DNA from: Methylococcus mesophilus | GTDB taxonomy: Bacteria > Pseudomonadota > Gammaproteobacteria > Methylococcales > Methylococcaceae | NCBI RefSeq assembly: GCF_026247885.1 | Contig: NZ_CP110921.1 | Span: 248,001 to 312,000 of the forward strand | Length of the DNA stretch: 64,000 nt | Direction: 5' to 3' | Part shown: in pieces, positions 9,068 to 17,866 of the stretch | Layout of the letters: the number at the start of each line of letters is the position of its first letter | Position numbering within the stretch: the first letter of the stretch is position 1 | Translations under genes and position numbers: made by a program | The notes under the pieces: model-generated | What the model saw: the letters and a program-made list of their open reading frames with translations, nothing else | Databases searched by the model: none | Told to the model about the DNA's origin: nothing

Positions 9068-9400
9068 TCAGCTCTTGCCGGCCTGTTCGGCGGCGATGAG
9101 GTCGTCGAAACGCTTCAACTGGAAGCGGGTGAATTCGATCAACTGGTAGCCGACATCGAAAACCAGCTTGTACAGCGAGGGCGCGAGGTAGACCTTGTAG
9201 CCGACATAGCCCAGGGCGCCGATGCCGACCAGAGCGGCGATGACCGTGGGAAAGCCGATGCCCGCGAAGATGCGGATGACCTGGAACATGATGTCCAGCG
9301 GCAGCAGGATCAACAGCCCGGCGTAGACCAGAATGATGAAGCTGAAGAACACGAAGGTGATGAACTTGAATACGTAAGCCAATATCAGGTTAATTTTCAT
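9068..9400 (-). CDS. small membrane protein of unknown function
   Basis: 110-aa protein beginning MKINLILAY, with three hydrophobic segments (about residues 4-32, 38-52 and 50-68) and a polar, charged C-terminus (residues 80-110). I do not recognise the family. The start at 9400 is preferred over 9502 because the longer version adds an arginine-rich, non-membrane leader. A purine-rich GGGAAGGG stretch lies before the ATG. The gene stands 86 bp upstream of the MoxR gene on the same strand, so it may be the first gene of the mxa-like operon. Confidence 0.7.
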   Translation of the reverse strand: MKINLILAYVFKFITFVFFSFIILVYAGLLILLPLDIMFQVIRIFAGIGFPTVIAALVGIGALGYVGYKVYLAPSLYKLVFDVGYQLIEFTRFQLKRFDDLIAAEQAGKS

Positions 9401-9574
9401 ATGTTTTGCCCTTCCCGGGATTTTTCTAATCGAATCTTCGTCTGCATATCGGTCCGGTCTCCGGGCGCGGATCGGGATGGCGGCACGCCGGGAGCGGGAC
9501 ACAACCTCAAAATGAGCGGCATTCTAGCACAGCCGGGGTCCAAGCTCCGAACGCGATAGCGAAACGAGGTGCAA

Positions 9575-9602
9575 AAAAACAGGCCCCGCAGGGCCTGTTT
9601 TT
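9575..9602 (-). terminator. rho-independent terminator of the cold-shock gene
   Basis: A 12-bp stem (AAAAACAGGCCC / GGGCCTGTTTTT) with a 4-nt loop lies just after the cold-shock gene. On the minus strand it ends in seven T residues. It is A-rich on the other side, so it could stop transcription in both directions. Confidence 0.85.
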
Positions 9603-9624
9603 CGGAGACATCCGGTTCCGGAAG

Positions 9625-9834
9625 TCAGATGAGGTTGACCTGATCCGCCTGCGGACCTTTGGCGCCCTGGACTTCCACGAAGCTCACCCGCTGGCCTTCC
9701 TTCAAGGTCTTGAAGCCCTCGCCCTGGATGGAGCGGAAGTGGACGAACAGATCGGCGCCACTTTCGCGCTGAATGAAGCCGTATCCTTTTGTTTCATTGA
9801 ACCATTTAACGGTGCCCTGCTGAACTTGACTCAT
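9625..9834 (-). CDS. cold-shock domain protein (CspA family)
   Basis: 69-aa single-domain cold-shock protein that binds single-stranded nucleic acid. RNP1 (KGYGFI) and RNP2 (LFVHF) are intact, as is the leading [15 protein letters not shown] strand. The start is taken as the ATG at 9834 ([11 protein letters not shown]), the usual family N-terminus; an ATG three codons earlier at 9843 is possible. A strong terminator follows, so it is probably monocistronic. Confidence 0.95.
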   Translation of the reverse strand: MSQVQQGTVKWFNETKGYGFIQRESGADLFVHFRSIQGEGFKTLKEGQRVSFVEVQGAKGPQADQVNLI

Positions 9835-9923
9835 CTCTCTCATCTCTCAGTGTGGATCGAACTATGCCGCTGCCGACGGCGACCGGGCGAACTGGTAGCA
9901 GGAGATCGATGGCGCAAGTAGCT

Positions 9924-10757
9924 TTACCGGGAAGGGTACCGCGATGAATCCGCTGCCGCGTTGTTTCCCAATACGCAGTCGGGCGTAGCATACAGAAGCG
10001 ATTTGAGCTTTTCAAACTTCAGAGTTTCGCCGTCGAGCCCGATTCCACCCCAGTAAAACCGGGCATTCGCGGCGTGTACCGTGACTGCGGCCTCAAATTC
10101 TTCCCGAACCGGAATCTCGGCGAGCGACCAGCTTCCCACGGGACCGGATTCCGGTGGAATCTCGAGCCAGCGCGGTGGGCCCGCGAGGCTGGACACGCAG
10201 CGCTGAAGACCCAGCGCCATGCCGCGTCCGGAGGCCTTGCCCAATGCCTCCTTACGCACCCAAAGGCGGAGGAAACCGCGGGTCATGGCATCGGTGTCAA
10301 GGCCGCTGAGCTCCGCGTATTCGCAAGGTGCAAGGCAGCGCCGGGCCAATGTGTCCAGATGATCCAGCCTGCGTCGGGCCTCGATGTCGACGCCGACCGG
10401 TGTGTCCCGTGCCAGGGCGAGCATGATCCGCCCGCCGGAATGGCTGATATTGAATTCCAGTCCGGGGGTACCGCGAAGCGCCGGCTTTCCGTATTCGCCG
10501 ATGCTGAATTCGAGCGATGCCGGGTCGCGCCCCAGATACTGCCCCAGTACCGCCCGCAGGACCGTGCGGGCGGCGATGAACTGCGCTTTCGGGGTCTCCA
10601 ACGAGAAACGGTCGGCCCGGGCCTTTTCTTCGGCGGAAAACCATTCCTGGCGGAAAGGGCGGACGTCGCCGACTGCACAGTGCCACACGTGAACCTGCCC
10701 CCCGGCGAGTGGCGCCGGCAAGGACGGGCCGGTCTCAAAGTCCATGTGTCGGGGCAT
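9924..10757 (-). CDS. Sfp-type 4'-phosphopantetheinyl transferase
   Basis: 277-aa (or 273-aa from ATG 10745) enzyme that moves phosphopantetheine from CoA to carrier-protein serines. Motifs seen: the substrate-binding FNISHSGG stretch, the metal-binding GVDIEARRR, and WVRKEALGKASG near the C-terminal third. The reading frame stays open far upstream to 11720, but that part is antisense to the transporter gene and is discarded. The gene is divergent from the transporter. A possible client is the acyl carrier protein of a pigment pathway of the kind hinted at near 43-47 kb, but this is speculation; the enzyme may simply serve fatty-acid ACP. Confidence 0.9.
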   Translation of the reverse strand: MPRHMDFETGPSLPAPLAGGQVHVWHCAVGDVRPFRQEWFSAEEKARADRFSLETPKAQFIAARTVLRAVLGQYLGRDPASLEFSIGEYGKPALRGTPGLEFNISHSGGRIMLALARDTPVGVDIEARRRLDHLDTLARRCLAPCEYAELSGLDTDAMTRGFLRLWVRKEALGKASGRGMALGLQRCVSSLAGPPRWLEIPPESGPVGSWSLAEIPVREEFEAAVTVHAANARFYWGGIGLDGETLKFEKLKSLLYATPDCVLGNNAAADSSRYPSR

Positions 10758-10931
10758 CTGCGGGCTTGAAGTGGATGGGGCTTGCGACTTGGGGTGCCGT
10801 TTGCAGCCGGCGTACGGGATTGTAAGTCCCGCTGGACCCGTTGGCGAGATTGAGCTTGTCACGCGCGTCACATTTCCGGACGATATCCCGTTCCCCTGCC
10901 CCCTTCCGGAAAACAACTCGGCAAACGGTCC

Positions 10932-12197
10932 ATGACTATGGCGACCTCGGTGTATCCCCATCGCAACCGCATCATCCTCGCCGGCCTGATCGGCAACGTG
11001 ATGGAGTGGTATGACTTTGCCGTTTACGGCTATTTCGCCGGAGCGATCGGCAAGCTGTTTTTCCCGGCGGACGATCCCGCAGTCTCGCTGATCGCCTCGT
11101 TCGGCGCCTTCGCCGCCGGCTTCCTGGTTCGCCCGATCGGCGGCCTGCTGTTCGGCCGGATCGGGGACCGGGTGGGGCGGCAGCAGGCGCTCAGCTGGTC
11201 CGTCGTCGCCATGGCCGTGCCTACGGTGCTCATGGCTTTGCTGCCGACCTACGCCTCCATCGGTCTTGCCGCGCCGGTCGCCATCGTCCTCCTCCGCATC
11301 GTTCAAGGCCTGTCCGTCGGCGGAGAGTTCACCAATTCCCTGGTATTCCTGGTTGAACACGCGCCATGCAACCGCCGGGCATTCACCGCGGTGTGGGGAA
11401 GCTGGGGCGCCTCCGCCGGCATACTCCTGGGTTCGGGGGTTGGCGACCTGCTGACCCATGTGCTGAGCGAAGCGCAGATCCTGAGCTGGGGTTGGCGCCT
11501 GCCGTTCGTCGCGGGCGGCCTGGTGGCGCTCACAGGGTATTGGGTTCGGCAGGGGCTCAGGCCGGAACTGCCGGGCGGCGAGCGCGCGAGCCCGGTCCGG
11601 GCCGTTTTCGCCAGGCATAAGGGGGCGATGCTGCGCGTCGCGCTGCTGAACTTGGGTTTCGGCGTCGGATTTTATGCGGCCTTCATTTATGCGGTGAGCT
11701 ACATCAAGAATATCGACCATTTGCCGGAGGCGACGGTGTTCAACCTGAATACCTCGGCCATGGCCTTGCTATTGGTGCTGCTGCCTGCCGCCGCCTGGAT
11801 TTCCGACCGGCTCGGCCGCAAGCCGGTGCTGATCGCCGGCTTCGGCCTGCTCGCCGCGGGCGCGATCCCCTTGTTCCAATTCATGCATTCCACCGATCCT
11901 TTCACCATTTTCACGGGCGAAGCCGGCTTCGCCGCGATCATCGGTTTGATTAGCGGGGGCATCGTCGCCACCAACGTCGAATTGGTGCCGGCGGAGGTGC
12001 GCTGTACCGGGCTGGCCTTCGCCTACAACGCGGCGGTGGGCTGTTTCGGCGGAAGCACGCCGCTGATTGCGGCCTGGCTGATCAATCGAACCGGGGATCC
12101 GATCATGCCGGCCTACTGGATCGCCGCGACTGCCACCGTATCGCTGGTCACGCTCCTCCTGTTCGTGCGTGAATTCCACTTTCACATGCCCCGCTAG
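10932..12197 (+). CDS. MFS transporter, metabolite:H+ symporter (MHS) family
   Basis: 421-aa transporter with about twelve hydrophobic segments. The N-terminal GLIGNVMEWYDFAVYGY is the MHS hallmark shared with ProP, KgtP and citrate carriers, and the loop 2-3 signature GRIGDRVGRQ is intact. The substrate cannot be told from sequence; organic acids or osmolytes are usual. It is followed after 3 bp by an unrecognised gene and then phosphotransacetylase, so the three may form one operon, suggesting an organic-acid substrate. Confidence 0.88.
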   Translation: MTMATSVYPHRNRIILAGLIGNVMEWYDFAVYGYFAGAIGKLFFPADDPAVSLIASFGAFAAGFLVRPIGGLLFGRIGDRVGRQQALSWSVVAMAVPTVLMALLPTYASIGLAAPVAIVLLRIVQGLSVGGEFTNSLVFLVEHAPCNRRAFTAVWGSWGASAGILLGSGVGDLLTHVLSEAQILSWGWRLPFVAGGLVALTGYWVRQGLRPELPGGERASPVRAVFARHKGAMLRVALLNLGFGVGFYAAFIYAVSYIKNIDHLPEATVFNLNTSAMALLLVLLPAAAWISDRLGRKPVLIAGFGLLAAGAIPLFQFMHSTDPFTIFTGEAGFAAIIGLISGGIVATNVELVPAEVRCTGLAFAYNAAVGCFGGSTPLIAAWLINRTGDPIMPAYWIAATATVSLVTLLLFVREFHFHMPR

Positions 12198-12200
12198 GCC

Positions 12201-13184
12201 GTGTCCGGCATCGCTGATCGCCGCCCGGATGGTGCGCCGCGTCCCGAGCGGGCCGAGTCCCTCCTCCGCGACCGGATCGGCGCGCTGGCCGAGCGCTGGC
12301 ACAACGGCGCTATCGGCGACGCCCAATATGCCACCGGCTACTTTCTGATCTGGCAGATCGCATTGCACGGGGCGCGATTCGCCTCCCGCAAAAGCCGGTG
12401 CGATCCCAGGGCCGCGCCCAAGGACTGGCTCGATACGATCGATCACGCGGAGGCCGGAGCGCTGACCCCAGCCCTTTGCGGCCGCCTCGAGCGGCACCAA
12501 TTCCGCGGCGTGATCCCGGCGGTACCGGCGGCGCTGCTGGCGTGGCTCCAAGGCCGCTGGGCACTGCGCCTGACCGGGCGGATTCCCTCGCCGCGGGAGG
12601 TTCTGGCCATGCAGGGCAGGGGAGAACGGCCGGTGACCCTGCTGTCCGCCTATCCGCGGATGCTCGAGCCGGTTCTGTCCAAGGCCAATGGCTTCGAGTT
12701 CTTCCTGCACGATCTGGAACACGCCTACAAATTCTTCCACGATGCGGCATTGCACGCCGGACAGCGGGCTTTCTTCCTCGCCGTGGCAGCGGCGCTCGAT
12801 GGCGGTTGTTTCGGGGAGTGCCTGGCCGATCCCGGGTTCTCGGCGCGCTTCGATTACCTGGTCAGCGACATGAACACCCATGTCGTCCACAGCCTTCAAT
12901 ATTTGCGCGCTATCCTGATCGAAAGAGTCCTGCGCGTCGAAGGCAAAGCTCCGAACGAGCGGATGTCCGCCGGCGGCAGGGATTCGATCGCCGCCCTGCT
13001 CGCTGCGCTGGGAGAGCGCTGGCGCTTCGGCCGGGCGGCGCGCGTCGCGCTGGCGAGGTTGCTTGACGGCTGTCCGTCCGGCGTTGATGCCTTGGCCATC
13101 GAGCGCGCTCTGGCCGAATTCGCGAGAGCGGAAGATGTCGCCCGACTTCAAACCGCTTTTCCATCCAACCGGACGCAAGCATGA
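12201..13184 (+). CDS. conserved-looking protein of unknown function
   Basis: 327-aa soluble protein that I do not recognise. It is mostly helical, rich in Arg and Ala, with no signal peptide. A central stretch, GFEFFLHDLEHAYKFFHD, followed by HAGQRAFF and SDMNTHVVHSLQYL, concentrates His, Asp and Glu residues in helices, as in metal-binding helical proteins. This is an observation, not a functional call. Start GTG at 12201, 3 bp after the transporter stop; its stop overlaps the pta start by 4 bp, so it is probably co-translated with pta. Confidence 0.8.
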   Translation: MSGIADRRPDGAPRPERAESLLRDRIGALAERWHNGAIGDAQYATGYFLIWQIALHGARFASRKSRCDPRAAPKDWLDTIDHAEAGALTPALCGRLERHQFRGVIPAVPAALLAWLQGRWALRLTGRIPSPREVLAMQGRGERPVTLLSAYPRMLEPVLSKANGFEFFLHDLEHAYKFFHDAALHAGQRAFFLAVAAALDGGCFGECLADPGFSARFDYLVSDMNTHVVHSLQYLRAILIERVLRVEGKAPNERMSAGGRDSIAALLAALGERWRFGRAARVALARLLDGCPSGVDALAIERALAEFARAEDVARLQTAFPSNRTQA

Positions 13185-15283
13185 CCCGATCACTCTATGT
13201 CGCGGCAACCGAAGCAGACAGCGGCAAGGCCCTGGTGGCGCTCGGCCTGACCGAACTCGCTTTGAGGAAAACGACGCGCGTCGGGTTTTTCCGGCCGGTG
13301 GTTCCGGACGGCGGCAGTCGCGACGAAGACATCGCCCTCGTGCTCGAAAATTTTGCCCTGCAGCAGCACTACGAGGATTCCTGCGCGCTGACCTATCGTG
13401 AGGCGCAGGCGCTGCTCAGCGAAAACCGGGCCGACGAACTGCTGGAGCGGATCATAGCGGCTTACAAGAGGCTGGAAGCGGGCTGCGATTTCATCATCTG
13501 CATGGGCACGGACTATCTCGGCGAGATGGCTTCCCTCGAGTTCGAGCTCAACTGCGAGATTGCGCGCAATCTGGGGGCGCCGGTCCTGATGGTCGGCAGC
13601 GCTGAGGGAAAGACCCTGGACGAGGCGGTGCATCCGTTGGCGATCGCCGTAGATGCCTGCCGCGAGCGAGGCGGGCAGGTGGCCGGGGTATTCCTGAACA
13701 AGGCCGACCCGCAACGCCTGGACGCCTGCCGCGACGCGCTGGCCGGCCATTTCGGCGACAGGATCGGGCTGAAGGCGGTGATCCCGTTCGATGCCAGGCT
13801 CGGCAGTCCCACCGTGCGGGAGATCGCTGCACGGCTGGGCGCGGAAATCCTGAGCGGCGGAGAGCGCCTCGACGGCCTCGTGTCCGGCTATCTGGTAGCG
13901 GCCATGCAGTTGCAGCACGCTCTGACCTGGCTGCGGGAAGGGCAGTTGGTCATTACGCCGGGAGACCGCGGCGACATCATCATCGGCATGCTGCAGGCCG
14001 ACCGCTCGGCCAGCTATCCCTCGCTGGCCGGGCTGTTGCTGTCGGGCGGACAGCGGCCCGAGCCTTCGATCCAGAGCCTGATCGAGGGCCTGCCGGATTC
14101 GTTGCCCATCATCGCGGTGCCCGCGGATACCTACACCACGGCGACCCGGGCGCTCCAAATCAAAAGCAAGCTCAGCGCAGGCGACCGCGGAAAAATCGAA
14201 CGCAGCATCACTGCCTTCAACGAGCATGTGGACACTGAATGTCTGGAATCCCAGGTGCGCGATGTCCGCTTCGAAGGCGTTACGCCGCGGATGTTCACCT
14301 ACAATCTGATGCAGCGCGCCAAGGCGGACAAGCGCCACATCGTGCTGCCCGAACCCACCGACGCCAGAGTGCTGCGGGCCGCGGCCCTGCTCATCGAGCG
14401 CGAAGCCGTCCGGCTCACCTTGCTGGGGTCCAGGCAGGAGGTTGAGAAAGCGCTGAGGCGGCACGCCATTGTTCTGGACGCCGAGGTTCTGGACATCGTC
14501 GACCCGGCCACCGACGGCCGGCGCGAATCCTATGCGGAAACCTACTTCGAGCTGAGGCGGCACAAAGGCATGACCCTGGATGCCGCCCGCGACTGCATGC
14601 TCGACGTCTCCTATTTCGGCACCATGATGGTCTACCGCGGCGATGCGGATGGCATGGTCTCGGGAGCCATCCACACCACCCAGCATACCGTCCTGCCGGC
14701 CCTGCAGATCATCAAGACCCGGCCCGGCTGCTCGATCGTGTCTTCCGTGTTCTTCATGTGCCTGGAAGGCGGCGTGGTCGTATACGGGGACTGCGCGGTC
14801 AATCCCAATCCCACCGCCGAACAGTTGGCGGAGATCGCCATCAGTTCCGCCGATACGGCGAAGACCTTCGGAATCGAGCCCAGGGCCGCACTGCTGTCCT
14901 ATTCCTCCGGAACCTCGGGGGCAGGGGCGGACGTCGAGCGGGTGAGGGAAGCGACCCGCATCGCCCGTGAACGCCGGCCCGATCTGCTGCTGGAAGGGCC
15001 GATCCAGTACGATGCCGCGGTCGATGCCGGCGTCGCCGCCCAGAAAATGCCGGGGTCGCCGGTGGCCGGCCGCGCCACCGTGTTCGTGTTTCCCGATCTG
15101 AACACCGGCAACAACACCTACAAGGCCGTGCAGCGCGAAACCGGAGCGCTGGCCATCGGCCCCATCCTGCAGGGCCTCGCCAAGCCGGTGAACGATCTCA
15201 GCCGCGGCTGCACCGTGGCCGACATCGTCAACACGGTGGTGATTACGGCGATTCAGGCACAGGGCGCCATGGCCAGCAGGTAG
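13181..15283 (+). CDS. pta: phosphate acetyltransferase, long form
   Basis: 700-aa enzyme interconverting acetyl-CoA and acetyl phosphate. It has the long proteobacterial architecture: an N-terminal P-loop-like cobyrinate/dethiobiotin synthase-type domain (residues about 1-200, YVAATEADSGKALVALG), a DRTGG domain (about 215-330) and the catalytic PTA/PTB domain (about 370-690, with the SSGTSGAGADVERVREAT and PDLNTGNNTYKAVQRE signatures). No acetate kinase gene is next to it. The gene overlaps the upstream unknown gene by 4 bp. Confidence 0.95.
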   Translation: MTRSLYVAATEADSGKALVALGLTELALRKTTRVGFFRPVVPDGGSRDEDIALVLENFALQQHYEDSCALTYREAQALLSENRADELLERIIAAYKRLEAGCDFIICMGTDYLGEMASLEFELNCEIARNLGAPVLMVGSAEGKTLDEAVHPLAIAVDACRERGGQVAGVFLNKADPQRLDACRDALAGHFGDRIGLKAVIPFDARLGSPTVREIAARLGAEILSGGERLDGLVSGYLVAAMQLQHALTWLREGQLVITPGDRGDIIIGMLQADRSASYPSLAGLLLSGGQRPEPSIQSLIEGLPDSLPIIAVPADTYTTATRALQIKSKLSAGDRGKIERSITAFNEHVDTECLESQVRDVRFEGVTPRMFTYNLMQRAKADKRHIVLPEPTDARVLRAAALLIEREAVRLTLLGSRQEVEKALRRHAIVLDAEVLDIVDPATDGRRESYAETYFELRRHKGMTLDAARDCMLDVSYFGTMMVYRGDADGMVSGAIHTTQHTVLPALQIIKTRPGCSIVSSVFFMCLEGGVVVYGDCAVNPNPTAEQLAEIAISSADTAKTFGIEPRAALLSYSSGTSGAGADVERVREATRIARERRPDLLLEGPIQYDAAVDAGVAAQKMPGSPVAGRATVFVFPDLNTGNNTYKAVQRETGALAIGPILQGLAKPVNDLSRGCTVADIVNTVVITAIQAQGAMASR

Positions 15284-15310
15284 GAAGCTGCAACCGAGGC
15301 TCGTAATGAG

Positions 15311-15357
15311 GTCATTCCGGCAGGGAGTGCCGGACCAATCCGCCGGGAGCGGATTGG
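15311..15357. repeat. palindromic repeat, left end of GIY-YIG element
   Basis: Two adjacent perfect hairpins. The first is CCGGCA-GGGAG-TGCCGG (15317-15333). The second is CCAATCCGC-CGGGA-GCGGATTGG (15335-15357). The first is preceded by GTCATT, as in the copy at 21646. The GIY-YIG gene terminates in this repeat. Confidence 0.8.
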
Positions 15358-15713
15358 CACTGGCCCGAAGGGTGCCGGGTAGGACAGCCCGGCATGAACC
15401 CAGGTTCCATGGACGAACTCGCCAGAATTGGCCAGAGATCTCGCCACTCAGGATTGGCGCGCTCGATCAGATTGATTTTCGCGCCACGAGTCCACTTCTT
15501 GATCTGTTTCTCGCGGAGAATCGCGCTCTCCATGCGTTCATGAACCTCGTACCAGACCAGTTCATGGACGCCATATCGTTTGGTAAATCCGTCGGCCAGT
15601 TCGTTTCGATGCTGATATACGCGGCGGATCAGATCAGAAGTCACGCCTACATACAGGGTGCCGTTACGTTTGCTGGCGAGGAGATAGACGCAGGGTTGTT
15701 TCGGCTGGGTCAT
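15312..15713 (-). CDS. GIY-YIG domain nuclease, repeat-associated
   Basis: 133-aa protein of the UvrC/YhbQ-like GIY-YIG superfamily. The module is CVYLLASKRNGTLYVGVTSDLIRRVYQH (catalytic Tyr pair and Arg), followed by the EREKQIKKW-type helix (ILREKQIKKWTRG). Its last residues and stop codon are encoded inside the palindromic repeat at 15311-15333, and a matching repeat lies just upstream of its start (15752-15772). It therefore looks like cargo or a partner of this repeat family rather than a housekeeping gene. Start ATG at 15713. Confidence 0.88.
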   Translation of the reverse strand: MTQPKQPCVYLLASKRNGTLYVGVTSDLIRRVYQHRNELADGFTKRYGVHELVWYEVHERMESAILREKQIKKWTRGAKINLIERANPEWRDLWPILASSSMEPGFMPGCPTRHPSGQCQSAPGGLVRHSLPE

Positions 15714-15748
15714 TTGTGCGGGCTGCCCATCTGAACCTCCCTGTCACT

Positions 15749-15780
15749 GGGTTCCGGCATTCCCTGCCGGAACGACGGGT
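15749..15780. repeat. palindromic repeat, right end of GIY-YIG element
   Basis: Hairpin CCGGCA-TTCCC-TGCCGG (15754-15770) followed by AACGACGGGT. It is the inverted-orientation partner of the repeat at 15317, and nearly the same as the sequence at 21719-21744. Confidence 0.8.
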
Positions 15781-15824
15781 GTTTCTACCTTAAAGCCCTT
15801 GGCGTCACCGGGGGCAGATTGCGA

Positions 15825-17564
15825 CTACGCATCCTCCCGATCCGGCGCGGCGGATTCCTTGACCTGCGCGTGCAGCGCCCGCTCGGCGTCGATCTGCGGC
15901 TGCACCACGGTCTTGGAATAGCCCAGCAAGTTCAGGACTTCGGCTGCAATCACCAGACTCGACTCCAGCATTTCCGGGATCACGTAATCGGCGCCGGCTT
16001 CGATCAGTTGTGCATGGTCGGCTTCGTTCTGGGTGCGGACCACGATCGGCAATGTATAGCCCTGGTGGCGTATCTGGGTAATGATCCGGCGCGCTTCGTT
16101 CAGCGACTTGAAGGTCAGGATGGCGAGCCGGGCGCGCTCCATGTGGCAGCGCCGCAGCAGGTCGATCCGTGCGCAGGAGCCGTAGATCACCGGATCGCTG
16201 GCCGCGCGCCCTTCCTTGATCCGGTTGCCGTCCGGGTCCAGGGCGATGAACGGGATGCCGTTGTTCTTGAGAAACTTCGCGATCATCTGGCCGACCCGTC
16301 CGTAACCGGCGAGGATGATGTGGTCGGACAGATGCGGCGGAATCCGGCTCATCTCGCGGTCCCGGCCCGAAACTTTCTGGCCGGCCAGCCGACCGACCCA
16401 CTGGCTGATCTCGAAGTTGTACCGGATCAGCCAGGGCGCGAGGACCAGGCTGCCGACGATGATGGCCAGCGCCAGCGAGGCGATCCGCGGCGCGAGCACG
16501 TTGAGCTGCGCACCCAATGTGATCAGGGCCAGCCCGAATTCGCTGGCCTGGGCCAGGATGATGCCGGTCTTGCTCGCGGTCGTGGCGGATTCGCCCATCA
16601 GGCGAGCGGCGAGGGTGATGACGGCGGCCTTGGCGAAGATCAGCAGGGCGATGCCGAGCAGGACGATGCGGCCTTCCTGCACGAGGAGGCCGAAATCGAT
16701 CTGCATGCCGACGCTGGCGAAGAACACGCCCATCAGAATGTCCTTGAAAGGGCGGATGTCCGCTTCCACCTGATGGCGGAATTCGCCCTCCCCGAGCATC
16801 ACGCCCGTGAGGAACGCCCCCAGGGCCATGGACAGGCCGAAGGTCTGGGTCAGCCAAGCGGAAAGCAGGATGATGACGAGCACTGTCAGGACGAAGATTT
16901 CTTCCGAGCGGCTCCGGGCCACCTCATGAAAGATCGGCGGCAGCAGCCACTTGCCGGCGCCTACCAGGATCACGACCAGGATGCCTCCTTTTTCCACGAC
17001 ATGGAGCAGTTGTTCGTGCAAGGCTTCCCCGCCGTTCCCGGCGAGCGCCGGCACCAGGATCAGACCCAGCAGCGCCGCCAGATCCTGAAAGATCAGCACG
17101 CCCACCGCGAGCTGGGCATGGTGGCGGCTGATCAGCTTGAGCGAACGCAGCTCGCGAATGACCAGGGCGGTCGAGGACAGCGCCATGGAGCCCGCCACCA
17201 CCAGTGCGGCGCCCAGGGGCCAGCCCAGGCCGAAGAAAAGCACCGAGGCGAAGGCCGAGAGCGTAAGCAGCATCTGCAGCGAGCCGAGGCCGAAGACGGC
17301 ACGGCTCAGGTGCAGCAACTGCCGGACCGAAAATTCGAGTCCCAGCTCGAACATGAGGAAAACCAGTCCCAGCTCGGATAAGAAATGAATGTTGTCGCCG
17401 TTGGTAACCATCCCGAAGCCGAACGGTCCCACCAGGCCGCCGGCGAACAGATAGGCCAGGATGTCGGGCAGGCGAAGGCGCTGAAACAGCAGCACGCTGG
17501 CGAGAGAGGCCAGCAGCAGCACCAGGAGTTCACTGAAAAAGCTTGGGTAGAGATGTTCGGGCAT
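15825..17564 (-). CDS. CPA2-family cation:proton antiporter with TrkA-N domain
   Basis: 579-aa Kef/YbaL-type antiporter. The N-terminal 385 residues carry about twelve membrane helices with the family stretches LPDILAYLFAGGLVGPFG and FLFELGLEFS-like FLMFELGLEFSVRQLL. The C-terminal RCK/TrkA-N domain (about 410-540) binds a nucleotide through ILAGYGRVGQMIAKFL. A role in K+ or Na+ efflux and pH homeostasis, gated by nucleotide or glutathione adducts, is known for the family. Start ATG at 17564. Confidence 0.9.
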   Translation of the reverse strand: MPEHLYPSFFSELLVLLLASLASVLLFQRLRLPDILAYLFAGGLVGPFGFGMVTNGDNIHFLSELGLVFLMFELGLEFSVRQLLHLSRAVFGLGSLQMLLTLSAFASVLFFGLGWPLGAALVVAGSMALSSTALVIRELRSLKLISRHHAQLAVGVLIFQDLAALLGLILVPALAGNGGEALHEQLLHVVEKGGILVVILVGAGKWLLPPIFHEVARSRSEEIFVLTVLVIILLSAWLTQTFGLSMALGAFLTGVMLGEGEFRHQVEADIRPFKDILMGVFFASVGMQIDFGLLVQEGRIVLLGIALLIFAKAAVITLAARLMGESATTASKTGIILAQASEFGLALITLGAQLNVLAPRIASLALAIIVGSLVLAPWLIRYNFEISQWVGRLAGQKVSGRDREMSRIPPHLSDHIILAGYGRVGQMIAKFLKNNGIPFIALDPDGNRIKEGRAASDPVIYGSCARIDLLRRCHMERARLAILTFKSLNEARRIITQIRHQGYTLPIVVRTQNEADHAQLIEAGADYVIPEMLESSLVIAAEVLNLLGYSKTVVQPQIDAERALHAQVKESAAPDREDA

Positions 17565-17866
17565 GTTCCGGGCGTCGGGTAGGACAAAGAATCGGGCGTT
17601 CTTTCCGCGCCCTGTATCGGAACTGTTGTGCCGGAAAGCGCATTCGTCAAGCCGGTGGCGATGGAAACACGGCGTTTTTCGGCACCGGGTCAGATGGATG
17701 AGGCGCCGTGGTCCTGTCCGCCGAGCAGGCGGACGGACTCGCCAGCGGTGCAGGCTCCCTTGCGGAAAGTTCCAAATCTGCTAGTTTTTTCCATCCGGGC
17801 GCGACGCGGAAAAGCGCCCCAGCGCGTTGAGACCAAATTCCAAATACAGTCGAGGGATGCAACAAC
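17565..17866. other. intergenic region between divergent genes
   Basis: About 300 bp between the antiporter (minus) and a small plus-strand gene. No convincing gene is present. It holds one perfect 7-bp inverted repeat, GTCCGCC-GAGCA-GGCGGAC (17716-17734). An AT-richer stretch near 17770-17790, about 80 bp before the 17867 start, is the likely promoter area for that gene. No clear -35/-10 pair was seen. Confidence 0.5.
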
